A stretch of 23,497 nucleotides of DNA from a virus: positions 1 to 23,497 of the IMG/VR virus record IMGVR_UViG_3300039159_000820. One strand, written 5' to 3'. Position numbers and translations under genes: made by a program. Positions 13,094 to 21,704 of the stretch are shown here, piece after piece. The notes under the pieces were generated by a model. It did no database searches, was not told the DNA's origin, and saw nothing but the letters and a program-made list of their open reading frames with translations. Position 1 is the stretch's first letter. Each line of letters opens with the position of its first letter.

Positions 13094-13978
13094 ATGAAAG
13101 CCCTCTCCCCTGCGCTGCAGAACCATCTCGATGATGGCACCACCACCTTGTCGTGGTGCTGGCGGATCAGCCGCGCCGACGGTTTGGCACTGGGCTTCAC
13201 CGATCATGATCGCGCCCTCGCTTTTGATGGCACCGACTTTGAACCTGATAGCGGATTTGCCGCCTCCGAAATCCGCGCTGGCTCCGATCTGGCTGTCGAT
13301 GCGCAGGACGCGAGTGGCGTGCTGACCTCGGACCGCATTACGGAAACCGACATCCTCGACGGGCGCTGGGACAATGCCGCTGTGGAGCTTTGGCGGGTGA
13401 ACTGGTCCGATACGAGCCAGCGGGTGTTGCTGCGCCGGGGTGCGGTCGGGCAAATCCGTCGTGGTCGCATGGCCTTTGTCGCAGAGGTCCGGTCCCTGGC
13501 GCATGTGCTGGGCCAGACCGTTGGGCGGACGTTTCAGGCGGGGTGTGATGCCCGTTTGGGCGATGCCCGCTGCCGGATCAATCTGGAAAACGCCATTTAT
13601 AAGGGCACGGGTGTGGTCAGTGACCTGTTGCGTGACCGGGCGTTTTTGGCCACCGGGTTATCCGGTTTTGACGCTGGATGGTTCACATCCGGCACAATCA
13701 CTTGGACCAGCGGCGCAAATGTCGGGCGCATAACTGAAGTGCTGTCCCATGGCTTGGCCGATGCCATCGCGACACTGACCCTCTTAGAAGCACCGGTACG
13801 CGCCATTGCCGAGGGCGATAGCTTCATCGCGCGCGCGGGCTGCGACAAGCGCATCGCGACCTGCGGCACCAAGTTCGCCAACACCGCCAACTTTCGCGGG
13901 TTCCCGAACATTTCCGGCCAAGACGCCGTGCTGCGCTATGCCAGCCAAGACGGCGGCCATGAAGGTGGCGTGCTGTGA
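13094..13978 (+). CDS. DUF2163 tail hub protein (GTA gp13-like)
   Basis: This 294-residue protein has the DUF2163/phage BR0599 layout: LQNHLDDGTTTLSWCWRI and LGFTDHDRALAFDG at the N-terminus, SGVLTSDRITETDILDGRWD in the middle, and the hallmark CDKRIATCGTKFANTANFRG near the C-terminus. In R. capsulatus GTA the homologue (gp13) forms the baseplate hub. Cys151, Cys160, Cys250 and Cys257 form two pairs that could coordinate an iron-sulfur cluster, as reported for lambda gpL; that is inference here. The start at 13094 is preceded by GTAAAG, weak as a ribosome-binding site and shared with the tacAT half-site motif. The end overlaps the peptidase start by four bases (GTGA). Confidence 0.92.
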   Translation: MKALSPALQNHLDDGTTTLSWCWRISRADGLALGFTDHDRALAFDGTDFEPDSGFAASEIRAGSDLAVDAQDASGVLTSDRITETDILDGRWDNAAVELWRVNWSDTSQRVLLRRGAVGQIRRGRMAFVAEVRSLAHVLGQTVGRTFQAGCDARLGDARCRINLENAIYKGTGVVSDLLRDRAFLATGLSGFDAGWFTSGTITWTSGANVGRITEVLSHGLADAIATLTLLEAPVRAIAEGDSFIARAGCDKRIATCGTKFANTANFRGFPNISGQDAVLRYASQDGGHEGGVL

Positions 13979-14430
13979 GCCTTTCTCATTCTGTGGCCGA
14001 TCCCGCCTTGGTCATCGCCGTCGCGCGGTCATGGCTTGGCACGCCATATCACGATCAAGCCAGCCTGCGCGGTGTCGGCTGCGATTGCCTCGGCCTCGCG
14101 CGCGGTGTCTGGCGCGACGTCGTCGGCGACGAGCCGTTCCCCATTCCACCCTACAGCCGGGATTGGGGCGAGACAGGGCCGAACGAGGTACTGGCGGAAG
14201 GCGCGCGGCGCATGATGCCTGAAGTTGCCGTAAGCGATACCGGTCCCGGCGCGCTGGTCCTGTTTCGCATGGCTCCGCGCGCAATCGCCAAGCACGTCGG
14301 CATCCTGACCGCATCCGACCGCTTCATCCATTCCTATGAATACCTTGGCGTGGTCGAGGAGGTCCTGACCCCGGCATGGCGGCGGCGTATCGCCTTCGCT
14401 TTCCTAATTCCACGCTCCAGCAACATCTGA
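13975..14430 (+). CDS. NlpC/P60-family tail peptidase (GTA gp14-like)
   Basis: This 151-residue protein has the NlpC/P60 cysteine-peptidase layout: SWLGTPYHDQASLRGVGCDC with catalytic Cys38 in GCDCLGLARG, His107 in AIAKHVGIL and a third polar residue, His119, in FIHSYEYLG. Such enzymes cleave peptidoglycan stem peptides; in tail tips they open the cell wall during infection. The GTG start overlaps the hub stop by four bases, so translation is coupled. It lies between hub and megatron genes exactly as in the Rhodobacter GTA cluster. It differs from the late-acting M15 endolysin downstream, which serves release. Confidence 0.92.
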   Translation: MSLSHSVADPALVIAVARSWLGTPYHDQASLRGVGCDCLGLARGVWRDVVGDEPFPIPPYSRDWGETGPNEVLAEGARRMMPEVAVSDTGPGALVLFRMAPRAIAKHVGILTASDRFIHSYEYLGVVEEVLTPAWRRRIAFAFLIPRSSNI

Positions 14431-14440
14431 GAATTTCATC

Positions 14441-17400
14441 ATGGCGACTTTGGTTCTTGGTGCTGTCGGCTCCGCGCTCGGTGCGGGATTCGGCGGCGCG
14501 ATCCTCGGCTTTTCTGGCGCTGCCATCGGCGGCTTCGTCGGCTCGACCATCGGGTCGGTGGTCGACAGTTGGATCGTCTCGTCCCTAGCCCCGGCCCAAC
14601 GGATCGAGGGCGCGCGGCTCGACAGTCTGCGCATCACATCCTCGACTGAAGGTGCTGTGATCCCGCGCCTGTTCGGTCGGATGCGGATCGGCGGCAATAT
14701 CATCTGGGCCACGGATTTTCGCGAGGAGATCAAGACCACCAGTCAGGGCGGTGGGAAAGGCCTTGGTCCGAAGGTCAGAACCACGGAATACCTCTATTAT
14801 TCCTCCTTCGCCGTTGCACTCTGCGAGGGCAAGATCACCGGCATTGGCCGAATTTGGGCTGACGGCAAACCGATGGACATGAGTGGCGTCACTTGGCGCT
14901 GGTATCCAGGTGACGAAACACAAACCCCAGATCCGTTCATTTCGGCCAAGATGGGGGTGGTCAACACCCCCGCCTATCGTGGCACGGCTTATGTCGTCTT
15001 CGAAGAACTCGATCTGAGCGCCTTCGGCAACCGCCTGCCACAGATCAGTTTTGAGGTATTCCGGCCGCTGGCCGATGCTGACACCGCCGAGGGGTTGGTC
15101 AAGGCTGTGACGCTAATCCCGGCCTCGGGCGAATTCAGCTACGCGACCACACCCGTCAAAAAGACCAGCGGCGGCACAATCATCGGCTTTGATCAGACCT
15201 CGGGCGGCACAACGGTTGCCGAGAACCTGAATGCGATCATCGATACCGCCGATATTGTTGTGGCGCTGGATCGGCTGCAGGCCATGGCCCCGGCGGTGGA
15301 AAGTGTGTCGCTGGTGGTGGCCTGGTTCGGCGATGACCTGCACGCGGGCAGTTGCAAGGTACGTCCCGGTGTCGAGGTTGCCACCAAGACCACGACGCCA
15401 TCGTCCTGGTCCGTGAACGGTGTCGCACGCGCGGATGCCTTTCTGGTCAGCCGTGATGCTGAAGACCGTCCCGTCTATGGCGGCACGCCTGCCGACTTCG
15501 CAGTGGTGCAGGCGATCCAGGAGATGAAAGAGCGCGGGCTGCGGGTGACCTTCTATCCCTTCATCCTGATGGATGTGCCGCCCGGCAACACCAAGCCGAA
15601 CCCCTACAGCGCCAATGCTGCCACTTCTGGCCAGCCGACATTCCCCTGGCGCGGCCGGATCACCTGTTCGCCCGCCGCAGGCTTCGCAGGATCGGTGGAC
15701 AAGACCGCCACCGCTGCCACGCAGGTTGCAGCCCTGTTCGGCGCGGCGACACCCGCCAACTTCAGCGTGTCTGGCACCAATGTCAGCTGGACTGGCCCAG
15801 TCGGCGAATGGTCCCTGCGTCGGATGATCCTGCACTATGCGCATCTCTGCAAAGCCGCCGGGGGCGTCGACGCCTTCCTGATCGGCTCGGAAATGCCCGG
15901 TCTGACCACGATCCGCTCGGGCGCCAGCACCTATCCTGCCGTCACTGCCTTCAAATCACTCGCCGCTGATGTGCGCGCGATCCTCGGCGTGGGGCCCAAG
16001 ATCGGATACGCGTCCGACTGGTCGGAATACTTCGGCCATCATCCCAACGATGGGTCAGGCGACGTGTTCTTCCACCTCGACCCGCTCTGGTCGGATGCGA
16101 ATATCGACGTCATCGGCATCGATAACTACATGCCGCTGTCCGACTGGCGCGATGGTTTCGATCATGCCGACGCTGCGCTGGCACCGGCGATCTATGACCG
16201 GGCCTATCTGCAATCCAACATCACTGGTGGTGAAGGCTTTGACTGGTTCTATGCCAGCGCCTTGGACCGAACCGCGCAAAATCGCGCGCCGATCAGCGAT
16301 GGCGCGGCCGCGAGGCCATGGGTTTTCCGCTTCAAGGATCTGCGCGCTTGGTGGCAAAACCCGCATTTCAACCGCCCGGGTGGGGTGGAGAGCGGCACGC
16401 CGACGGCGTGGGTGCCGCAGTCCAAGCCAATCTGGTTCACCGAACTGGGGTGCCCGGCCATCGACCGCGGGACCAACCAGCCGAACGTCTTCTTTGATCC
16501 CAAATCGTCGGAGAGCTTCACACCCTACTTTTCACGCGGCTGGCGGGATGATGCGATCCAGCGCGCCTATCTCGAGGCGACCTATCTGTTCTGGGGCGCT
16601 GCGGCGAACAACCCGACCTCATCGGTCTATGGCAACCGGATGGTGCATGTGCCCGAATGCGCCGCCTGGACATGGGACGCCCGCCCCTATCCGTTCTTCC
16701 CCGGGCTGACCGAGGTCTGGACCGATGGTCCGAACTGGCGGCTCGGGCATTGGCTGACCGGGCGGCTGGGGGCTGTGTCCTTGGCCGCGCTGGTGCGGCA
16801 TCTGTGCCTGCGCGCTGGAATGCCCGAGGAATTGATCGACGTCTCCGGCCTCTGGGGCGCAGTCGAGGGCTACGTGATCTCGGCGATCGAGGCTCCGCGC
16901 GCCTCGATTTCCACGCTGGCCCGTCATTTCGGGTTCGATGCTGTCGAGAGCGAGGGGCGCATCAAGTTCCTGATGCGGGGGCGTATCGCCGGTCTGACCA
17001 TCACGCCCGACAGCATGGTCGCGTCATCGTCCGCGCAGGGCGACGTCATGGAACTGACCCGCGCGCAGGAAACCGAACTGCCCCATGCCCTGAAATGGCA
17101 GGTCGCGCGGGCGGACGAGGATTATGACGCGGCGCAGGTCGAGGCGCGGCGGATCACCGTCGACACCACCCGCATCGCCTCGGAAAGCTTCCCGATGGCG
17201 ATCCCGCCCGAAGAGGCCGAACGCCGCTGCCGTCGCGCCTTGATGGAAGCATGGGTGGGCCGGGAAAGTGCCGTTTTCCGCCTGCCGCCATCTCGTCTGG
17301 CGCTGGATCCCTGCGACGTGATCCTGCTCGACCACGACGGCCGCCTGACGGAAATGCGCCTCGTGTCCATTGCGGACTCCGACCTGCGCAGCGTCGACGC

Positions 17401-18439
17401 GGTGCGTCAGGACCGGTCCGACTATGACCTGCCACCGGGAGAACCCCGCCCCGCGACACTGTCGACGCCGACAGTGTTTGGCATGCCGGATGTGGTCCTG
17501 CTCGACCTGCCGCAGCTGCGCGAGGACCAGCCCGCGCACCGTCCGTTTGTCGCGGCCCATGCCAAACCGTGGCCCGGCGAAATCGCAGTCTACCGCAGCG
17601 CCGCGACGGACGGCTTTGCCCTGCTGACCACGTCTCAGTCACGGGCGCGCATGGGCGTTCTGGCGGCGGACTTCTTTGCCGGGCCGGTGTCGCGCTTCGA
17701 TCTGGGCAATGCGCTGGTCGTCGATCTGTTCTCTGGCACGCTGGAGAGCATCACGGACATCACGCTGCTGGGTGGGGCCAATGCGCTGGCCATTGAGGCT
17801 GCTGCTGGGCAGTGGGAGATCGTCCAGGCAGGCGCCGCCGAGTTGATCGCACCCGGGCGGTATAGGCTGACCCGCCTGCTGCGCGGCCAGCGTGGAACCG
17901 AAGGGGCGATGGTCAGCATGGTGCCGACCGGCGCTCGAGTGGTCGTGCTGGATGCGACCTTGGCTACCCTGCCAATTTCCGAAGCCGACCTCGGCCTGCC
18001 GTGGAACTGGCGCATCGGCCCGGCCTCTCGCCCAGTCAGCGACCAGACCTTTGTTGCTACCAGCTTCACCCCCGAGGGCGCTGGGCTGCAGCCCTTCTCT
18101 GTGGTCCATGTCGAACAGCCTTGGCGATTTTCTCGCAGCCCCGGCGATTTGACGATCCGCTGGACGCGCCGATCGCGGTCATTGGCCGCCGACACCTGGG
18201 GCCTAGGCGACGTGCCTTTGGCGGAAGACCGTGAAGCCTATGAGGTGGAAATCCTCAACGGAGCAACAGTCACGAGAACCTTACAAGTTGCCACCACCAG
18301 CGCCCTCTACACCGCCGCCCAGCAGACCACCGATTGGGGCGCACCCCTCGGCCCCAGCCAATCCCTCGCCATCCGCATCTACCAGCTTTCGGCTCTGATC
18401 GGTCGGGGCGCTGGGCGATCCGTCACACTCACGTTCTGA
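14441..18439 (+). CDS. Baseplate megatron: GTA TIM-barrel / phage tail domain protein (GTA gp15-like)
   Basis: This 1332-residue protein is homologous to GTA gp15, the central tail-tip protein that reaches the cell surface. The N-terminus is a Gly/Ala-rich hydrophobic segment (about residues 5-40) that could enter membranes. LRITSSTEGAVIPRLFGRMR and TEYLYYSSFAVALCEGKI (about 63-135) are typical of gpJ/gp15 tail proteins. Residues about 465-720 form the glycoside-hydrolase-like TIM barrel, with candidate acidic residues in FLIGSEMPG and WFTELGCPAIDRG. A phage tail domain follows (MELTRAQETELPHALKW near 870), then a C-terminal beta-rich domain containing RLTRLLRGQRGTEGAM. Size matches GTA gp15 (about 1300). 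It starts ten bases after the peptidase stop, with a weak ribosome-binding site. Confidence 0.93.
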   Translation: MATLVLGAVGSALGAGFGGAILGFSGAAIGGFVGSTIGSVVDSWIVSSLAPAQRIEGARLDSLRITSSTEGAVIPRLFGRMRIGGNIIWATDFREEIKTTSQGGGKGLGPKVRTTEYLYYSSFAVALCEGKITGIGRIWADGKPMDMSGVTWRWYPGDETQTPDPFISAKMGVVNTPAYRGTAYVVFEELDLSAFGNRLPQISFEVFRPLADADTAEGLVKAVTLIPASGEFSYATTPVKKTSGGTIIGFDQTSGGTTVAENLNAIIDTADIVVALDRLQAMAPAVESVSLVVAWFGDDLHAGSCKVRPGVEVATKTTTPSSWSVNGVARADAFLVSRDAEDRPVYGGTPADFAVVQAIQEMKERGLRVTFYPFILMDVPPGNTKPNPYSANAATSGQPTFPWRGRITCSPAAGFAGSVDKTATAATQVAALFGAATPANFSVSGTNVSWTGPVGEWSLRRMILHYAHLCKAAGGVDAFLIGSEMPGLTTIRSGASTYPAVTAFKSLAADVRAILGVGPKIGYASDWSEYFGHHPNDGSGDVFFHLDPLWSDANIDVIGIDNYMPLSDWRDGFDHADAALAPAIYDRAYLQSNITGGEGFDWFYASALDRTAQNRAPISDGAAARPWVFRFKDLRAWWQNPHFNRPGGVESGTPTAWVPQSKPIWFTELGCPAIDRGTNQPNVFFDPKSSESFTPYFSRGWRDDAIQRAYLEATYLFWGAAANNPTSSVYGNRMVHVPECAAWTWDARPYPFFPGLTEVWTDGPNWRLGHWLTGRLGAVSLAALVRHLCLRAGMPEELIDVSGLWGAVEGYVISAIEAPRASISTLARHFGFDAVESEGRIKFLMRGRIAGLTITPDSMVASSSAQGDVMELTRAQETELPHALKWQVARADEDYDAAQVEARRITVDTTRIASESFPMAIPPEEAERRCRRALMEAWVGRESAVFRLPPSRLALDPCDVILLDHDGRLTEMRLVSIADSDLRSVDAVRQDRSDYDLPPGEPRPATLSTPTVFGMPDVVLLDLPQLREDQPAHRPFVAAHAKPWPGEIAVYRSAATDGFALLTTSQSRARMGVLAADFFAGPVSRFDLGNALVVDLFSGTLESITDITLLGGANALAIEAAAGQWEIVQAGAAELIAPGRYRLTRLLRGQRGTEGAMVSMVPTGARVVVLDATLATLPISEADLGLPWNWRIGPASRPVSDQTFVATSFTPEGAGLQPFSVVHVEQPWRFSRSPGDLTIRWTRRSRSLAADTWGLGDVPLAEDREAYEVEILNGATVTRTLQVATTSALYTAAQQTTDWGAPLGPSQSLAIRIYQLSALIGRGAGRSVTLTF

Positions 18440-18448
18440 AGGCGTCCA

Positions 18449-20374
18449 ATGTCCGACATCACCACCCATCTTCTGCTGCCGTACATCCTGGCATCGCAGG
18501 CGCAAAAACATGTCACCCATAATGAGGCGCTGCGCCTGCTGGACGCCATGGTGCAACTGTCGGTGTTGGACCGCAGCCGCACCGCGCCGCATGCATCTCC
18601 CGCTGACGGCGACCGGCACATCGTTGCCTCTGGAGCCACCGGCCTTTGGGCGGGCTGGGATCTGAACGTCGCTTTCTGGGTCGATGGCGTCTGGATGCGG
18701 CTGGTGCCGCGCCCGGGCTGGCTGGCATGGATCGCGACCGAGCAGATGTTTTTGGTCTGGAATGGCAGCGCCTGGCAGCCGGTTGGCGAACCGGTGGACG
18801 TATCAGACGCTGTCTTCAGCCTGGTGAATAATGCCGATCCGACCAAGCGGGCGCTGTTCTCGCTGTCAGGGATTACGACAGGCACGACCCGGACCTTCAC
18901 CCTGCCGAACACATCATCCGAACTCGCAATCCTTGCTGGCACGCAGACCTTCACAGGCAACAAGACCTTCTCCGGCACGCTGACCGCCTCGGGCACCGTC
19001 ACTGTCTCGGCGGCCTCGGCCACCATCGGCACAGCCACGACGACCGCCACCTATGGAATGGGCACCGGGGCCACGGCGAATGGCGTCACCAAGACCGTGA
19101 ACATTGGCACCAGCGGTGCGAATGGATCGACCACTGTCGTCAACATCGGTTCCGCAACGGCCGGTGCGGGCGGAACGACGGTGATCAACACACCCAATGT
19201 CACCTTCGCCAACGCCGTCACGCAGGTCGGCATGCCCCAGGCGAACCTCACCGCCCAGCTTCTGGGCCTCGGCGGGGCGACAGCTGACAGCTACAACCGC
19301 CTGTCTATGAACACCCCGGCAGTGCTTTTGAACAACGCTGGCGCCGGAATCGAGGCCACGGTCAACAAAGCGGCTGCCGGGAGCGACGCAGCCTTTGCCT
19401 TCAAGACCGGGTTTTCCGCCCGCGCCCTGATCGGCCTTCTCGGCAGCGATGATTTCAGCTTCAAGGTCAGCCCGAATGGCTCGACCTTCTATGACGCGAT
19501 CCGGATCGACCGTACCTCGGGCCGGGTCGAACTGCCCGAACCGCTGGTGATGCCTGCCCTGCCCGCCGCCCCCGATCCACCGCCTGCGGGCAAGCTCGCC
19601 GTCTATGCGCGCGATCGCGCCGGGGCCGGATGGCTGGATGTGCAGCGACCCTCGGGCCGGTTCTTTCCGCTGCAACCGCATTTCGGGGTTAACCGGATCG
19701 CGACATGGGCGCCCTCGACCAGCACCACTGTCAACACCAACGGCATGCCGCGCACCGCTGTCGGCACCGTCGCGACACCGACCCTAGCGACGACCAACCT
19801 CTCGACCAGCATGCGGCGCTGGCGGGTGACCAGTGCGGCGACAGTCGATGCGGTGGCCGAGGAACGCTCGGCGGGCTGGGTCTGTTGGCGCGGCAATGCC
19901 GCTGGTTTGGGTGGTTGGAACTACGTCAACCGCCTGTCGCTGACCGCTTTGCAGGCAACTGGAATGGGGTTTTTCGGGCTTTATGGATCGACGGCAGCGC
20001 TCGCCACCACACTCACACTGGCGGCGGCGATCAACTGCATCGGCATCGGCTTTCAACGCGGCACCCACACCAACTGGCAGCTGGTCCACAACGATGGCGC
20101 GGGCGCACCGACGCTGATCGATCTGGGCGCCAGTTTCCCGGTGAACAGCACGACCAATGTGCTGACGCTCTACATCGCCGCCGCGCCGAACGGGTCGGAC
20201 ATCGGCGTGCGCGTGGTCGAGGAGGTCAGTGGTGCTGCTGTCGAATTCACCATCACCAGCGACATGCCCGCCGCGACCCAGCTCCTCAGCCCGCGCAATT
20301 ACATGAACACCGGCGCGACAGCGGCCGCCGTCGCCTACGACTGCTCCGGCGTCTACGTCGAGACGGATTATTGA
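18449..20374 (+). CDS. DUF2793 tail fibre / receptor-binding protein
   Basis: This 641-residue protein opens with a DUF2793 domain (about residues 1-115; [58 protein letters not shown]), which occurs in alphaproteobacterial phage fibres and probably joins the fibre to the megatron. Residues about 165-255 are short beta-repeats rich in Thr, Gly and Ala, with [22 protein letters not shown] and TVINTP in register, as in trimeric beta-helical shafts. A head region (about 430-641) is beta-rich with aromatic residues ([20 protein letters not shown]) and would bind the surface receptor. It follows the megatron by nine bases. Receptor specificity cannot be read from sequence. Confidence 0.85.
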   Translation: MSDITTHLLLPYILASQAQKHVTHNEALRLLDAMVQLSVLDRSRTAPHASPADGDRHIVASGATGLWAGWDLNVAFWVDGVWMRLVPRPGWLAWIATEQMFLVWNGSAWQPVGEPVDVSDAVFSLVNNADPTKRALFSLSGITTGTTRTFTLPNTSSELAILAGTQTFTGNKTFSGTLTASGTVTVSAASATIGTATTTATYGMGTGATANGVTKTVNIGTSGANGSTTVVNIGSATAGAGGTTVINTPNVTFANAVTQVGMPQANLTAQLLGLGGATADSYNRLSMNTPAVLLNNAGAGIEATVNKAAAGSDAAFAFKTGFSARALIGLLGSDDFSFKVSPNGSTFYDAIRIDRTSGRVELPEPLVMPALPAAPDPPPAGKLAVYARDRAGAGWLDVQRPSGRFFPLQPHFGVNRIATWAPSTSTTVNTNGMPRTAVGTVATPTLATTNLSTSMRRWRVTSAATVDAVAEERSAGWVCWRGNAAGLGGWNYVNRLSLTALQATGMGFFGLYGSTAALATTLTLAAAINCIGIGFQRGTHTNWQLVHNDGAGAPTLIDLGASFPVNSTTNVLTLYIAAAPNGSDIGVRVVEEVSGAAVEFTITSDMPAATQLLSPRNYMNTGATAAAVAYDCSGVYVETDY

Positions 20375-20385
20375 GGAATATCAAC

Positions 20386-20670
20386 ATGACAGAACGTACC
20401 ACCCTGATGCAGGAGGTCGGCGCGGCCTTCCGCGACAACGGACTGACCGCCGCCATCACCGCTTTGATCGGCGGCTTCATCGCGCTCCTAGCCGCCGTCA
20501 CGCGCCGCGCTTTCACCAATGACGCGATGCTTGTCCGTCTGGACCGACCGGGAGCTATTGGCCGAGCGCGACCGCGTGGACCGCCAGCGCGCAGAGGACC
20601 GCAAGGGCGATGCCGACCGGCTGGGACGGATGGAGACCGACATCCGCGCCATGCGGGATCTGATGTTTGA
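20386..20670 (+). CDS. Small membrane protein of the lysis region, apparently frameshifted
   Basis: Starting at 20386, after TGAGGA, the frame encodes a short N-terminus (TERTTLMQEVGAAFRDNG), one hydrophobic segment (LTAAITALIGGFIALLAAV, about residues 20-38) and the basic TRRAFTNDAML. From about residue 53 the composition turns abruptly to Arg/Pro/Gly-rich low complexity, ending at 20670 after 94 residues. In the +1 frame the sequence resumes as a convincing charged coiled coil to 20698. A 4-bp tandem repeat, GACC GACC at 20542-20549, sits at the junction; removing one copy would join both parts. The intact form would be a membrane protein with a cytoplasmic coiled coil placed just before the endolysin, possibly holin-like, but that role is only positional. 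Confidence 0.6.
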   Translation: MTERTTLMQEVGAAFRDNGLTAAITALIGGFIALLAAVTRRAFTNDAMLVRLDRPGAIGRARPRGPPARRGPQGRCRPAGTDGDRHPRHAGSDV

Positions 20671-20698
20671 AGCGTTCCAGCGCGGCCGCACCGACTAA
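20519..20698 (+). pseudogene. Coiled-coil remainder of the small membrane protein in the +1 frame (or a separate overlapping small gene)
   Basis: From ATG at 20519 this frame encodes 59 residues: TRCLSVWTD, then a charged helix ELLAERDRVDRQRAEDRKGD and ADRLGRMETDIRAMRDLMFE, ending GRTD at TAA 20696-20698. Heptad-like spacing of Leu, Val and Met suggests a coiled coil, and composition is far more protein-like than the Arg/Pro-rich overlapping frame. It joins perfectly to the upstream membrane segment if one GACC of the tandem pair at 20542-20549 is deleted (VRLD followed by RELLAERD). It could be the broken C-terminus of that protein, or a gene with its own start; no clear ribosome-binding site precedes 20519, which favours the first view. 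Confidence 0.5.
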
Positions 20699-20731
20699 CC
20701 GAGACCAAAACCACACTGAATCTGCCACCCC

Positions 20732-20750
20732 ACCCGCCCCAGAGGCGGGT
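20732..20750 (+). terminator. Short GC-rich hairpin upstream of the endolysin gene
   Basis: ACCCGCC (20732-20738) pairs perfectly with GGCGGGT (20744-20750) around a 5-base loop, followed by ATTGCATTTC. The shape and the following ATxGC-TTT resemble the hairpin at 2910-2944. It could end or process the structural transcript ahead of the lysis genes; the T-run is poor, so strong termination is unlikely. Confidence 0.4.
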
Positions 20751-20772
20751 ATTGCATTTCTGGAGAGCCATC

Positions 20773-21447
20773 ATGCCAACCACGACCTATGCCCATTTCC
20801 GCGACGTGCCTGAATCCGCCTGGCGCTGGCCCAGCTTTTCCCCGGCCGAGATCGCCTGCCGCGGCACCGGCACGATTAAGATCAACACCGAAGCGATGGA
20901 CAAGCTGCAATCCCTGCGCAACCGCCTCGGCAAGCCACTGATCGTCCGCTCCGGCTATCGCAGCCCCAGCCACAACCGCGCTGTCGGCGGGGCCCCGGCC
21001 TCCAAGCACATGCTGGGCACCGCGTTTGACATCGCTATGTCGAACCACGATCCGGTGGCTTTCGCCGAGGCCGCACGCGCGGTGGGTTTCCTTGGTTTTG
21101 GTACCTATCCGCGCTCGGGTTTCATGCACATCGACCTCGGGCCAGCGCGATCCTGGGGTGACCCCTTCGCGGTTCGCGCTACGCCCTTTGTGCCGGAAGT
21201 GGCTCCTGCCCGCGAAGTGCTGGCCGATAGCCGCACCCTGAAAGGCGGCGGGGCAGCTGGCATCGCCACGGTCGGTGCCGCTGGTGTCGAAGTTGCGCAA
21301 GATGTCCTGGCGGAAACGCAATCCGCGATCCTACCGCTGGTGCCTTACCTCGACACCCTGCGCTGGGTGCTCATCGCCGTGGCGCTGATCGGCATCGCCG
21401 TCGCGGTCTGGGCCCGGGTCGATGACTGGAAGAAGGGCCTGCGCTGA
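20773..21447 (+). CDS. Endolysin: M15 family D-Ala-D-Ala-type peptidase with C-terminal membrane anchor
   Basis: This 224-residue protein has an N-terminal zinc peptidase domain of the M15 family (about residues 1-130). The metal ligands are visible as His79 and Asp86 in SKHMLGTAFDIAM and His119 in FMHIDLG; VRSGYRSPSHNRAVGG is the typical preceding block. It would cut peptidoglycan cross-links at release. After a linker, a hydrophobic segment (about 198-213, LIAVALIGIAVAVW) followed by a basic end (KKGLR) predicts a C-terminal membrane anchor, unusual for lambda-type endolysins. The start at 20773 follows GGAGAG; an in-frame ATG at 20752 lies beside the hairpin and is rejected. Its stop overlaps the next start by one base. 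Confidence 0.9.
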   Translation: MPTTTYAHFRDVPESAWRWPSFSPAEIACRGTGTIKINTEAMDKLQSLRNRLGKPLIVRSGYRSPSHNRAVGGAPASKHMLGTAFDIAMSNHDPVAFAEAARAVGFLGFGTYPRSGFMHIDLGPARSWGDPFAVRATPFVPEVAPAREVLADSRTLKGGGAAGIATVGAAGVEVAQDVLAETQSAILPLVPYLDTLRWVLIAVALIGIAVAVWARVDDWKKGLR

Positions 21448-21704
21448 TGTGGGACTCTCTGCGGATCGGGGCCCTTGCCCGGCCATGGGCGCGGCAAGCG
21501 GCGGCCCTCGCCCTTGCCGCACTCACAATCACCCTATTCATCCTCAACCTTCGTCGTACGGCCGAGCGCGCAGGCCGCGCAGCCGAACGGATCGACCAAC
21601 TGGAGATCAGCGATGCCATTCACCGCCAGATGCTGGATGCGGCCAGCCGTCGCCCTCGCAGCCGCGACGATCTTCTTGACCGCCTGCGCGGCGGGGAGTT
21701 CTGA
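21447..21704 (+). CDS. Rz-like inner-membrane spanin (i-spanin)
   Basis: This 85-residue protein has a single N-terminal hydrophobic helix (RQAAALALAALTITLFILNL, about residues 16-35) followed by a charged periplasmic coiled coil (AERAGRAAERIDQLEISDAI). That is the type II, N-in arrangement of Rz-type i-spanins, which link to an outer-membrane lipoprotein and fuse the membranes in the last step of lysis. The gene overlaps the endolysin stop by one base, and the o-spanin gene begins inside it in another frame, as in Rz/Rz1 pairs. Families diverge too much for a sequence match; topology, size and position carry the call. Confidence 0.8.
   Translation: MWDSLRIGALARPWARQAAALALAALTITLFILNLRRTAERAGRAAERIDQLEISDAIHRQMLDAASRRPRSRDDLLDRLRGGEF

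Noticed and set aside
19705-20670. Plus-strand 321-codon frame overlapping the end of the fibre gene
   Set aside because: The part before 20386 is a shadow of the DUF2793 fibre (His/Arg/Gln-rich). Only the portion from ATG 20386 is kept.
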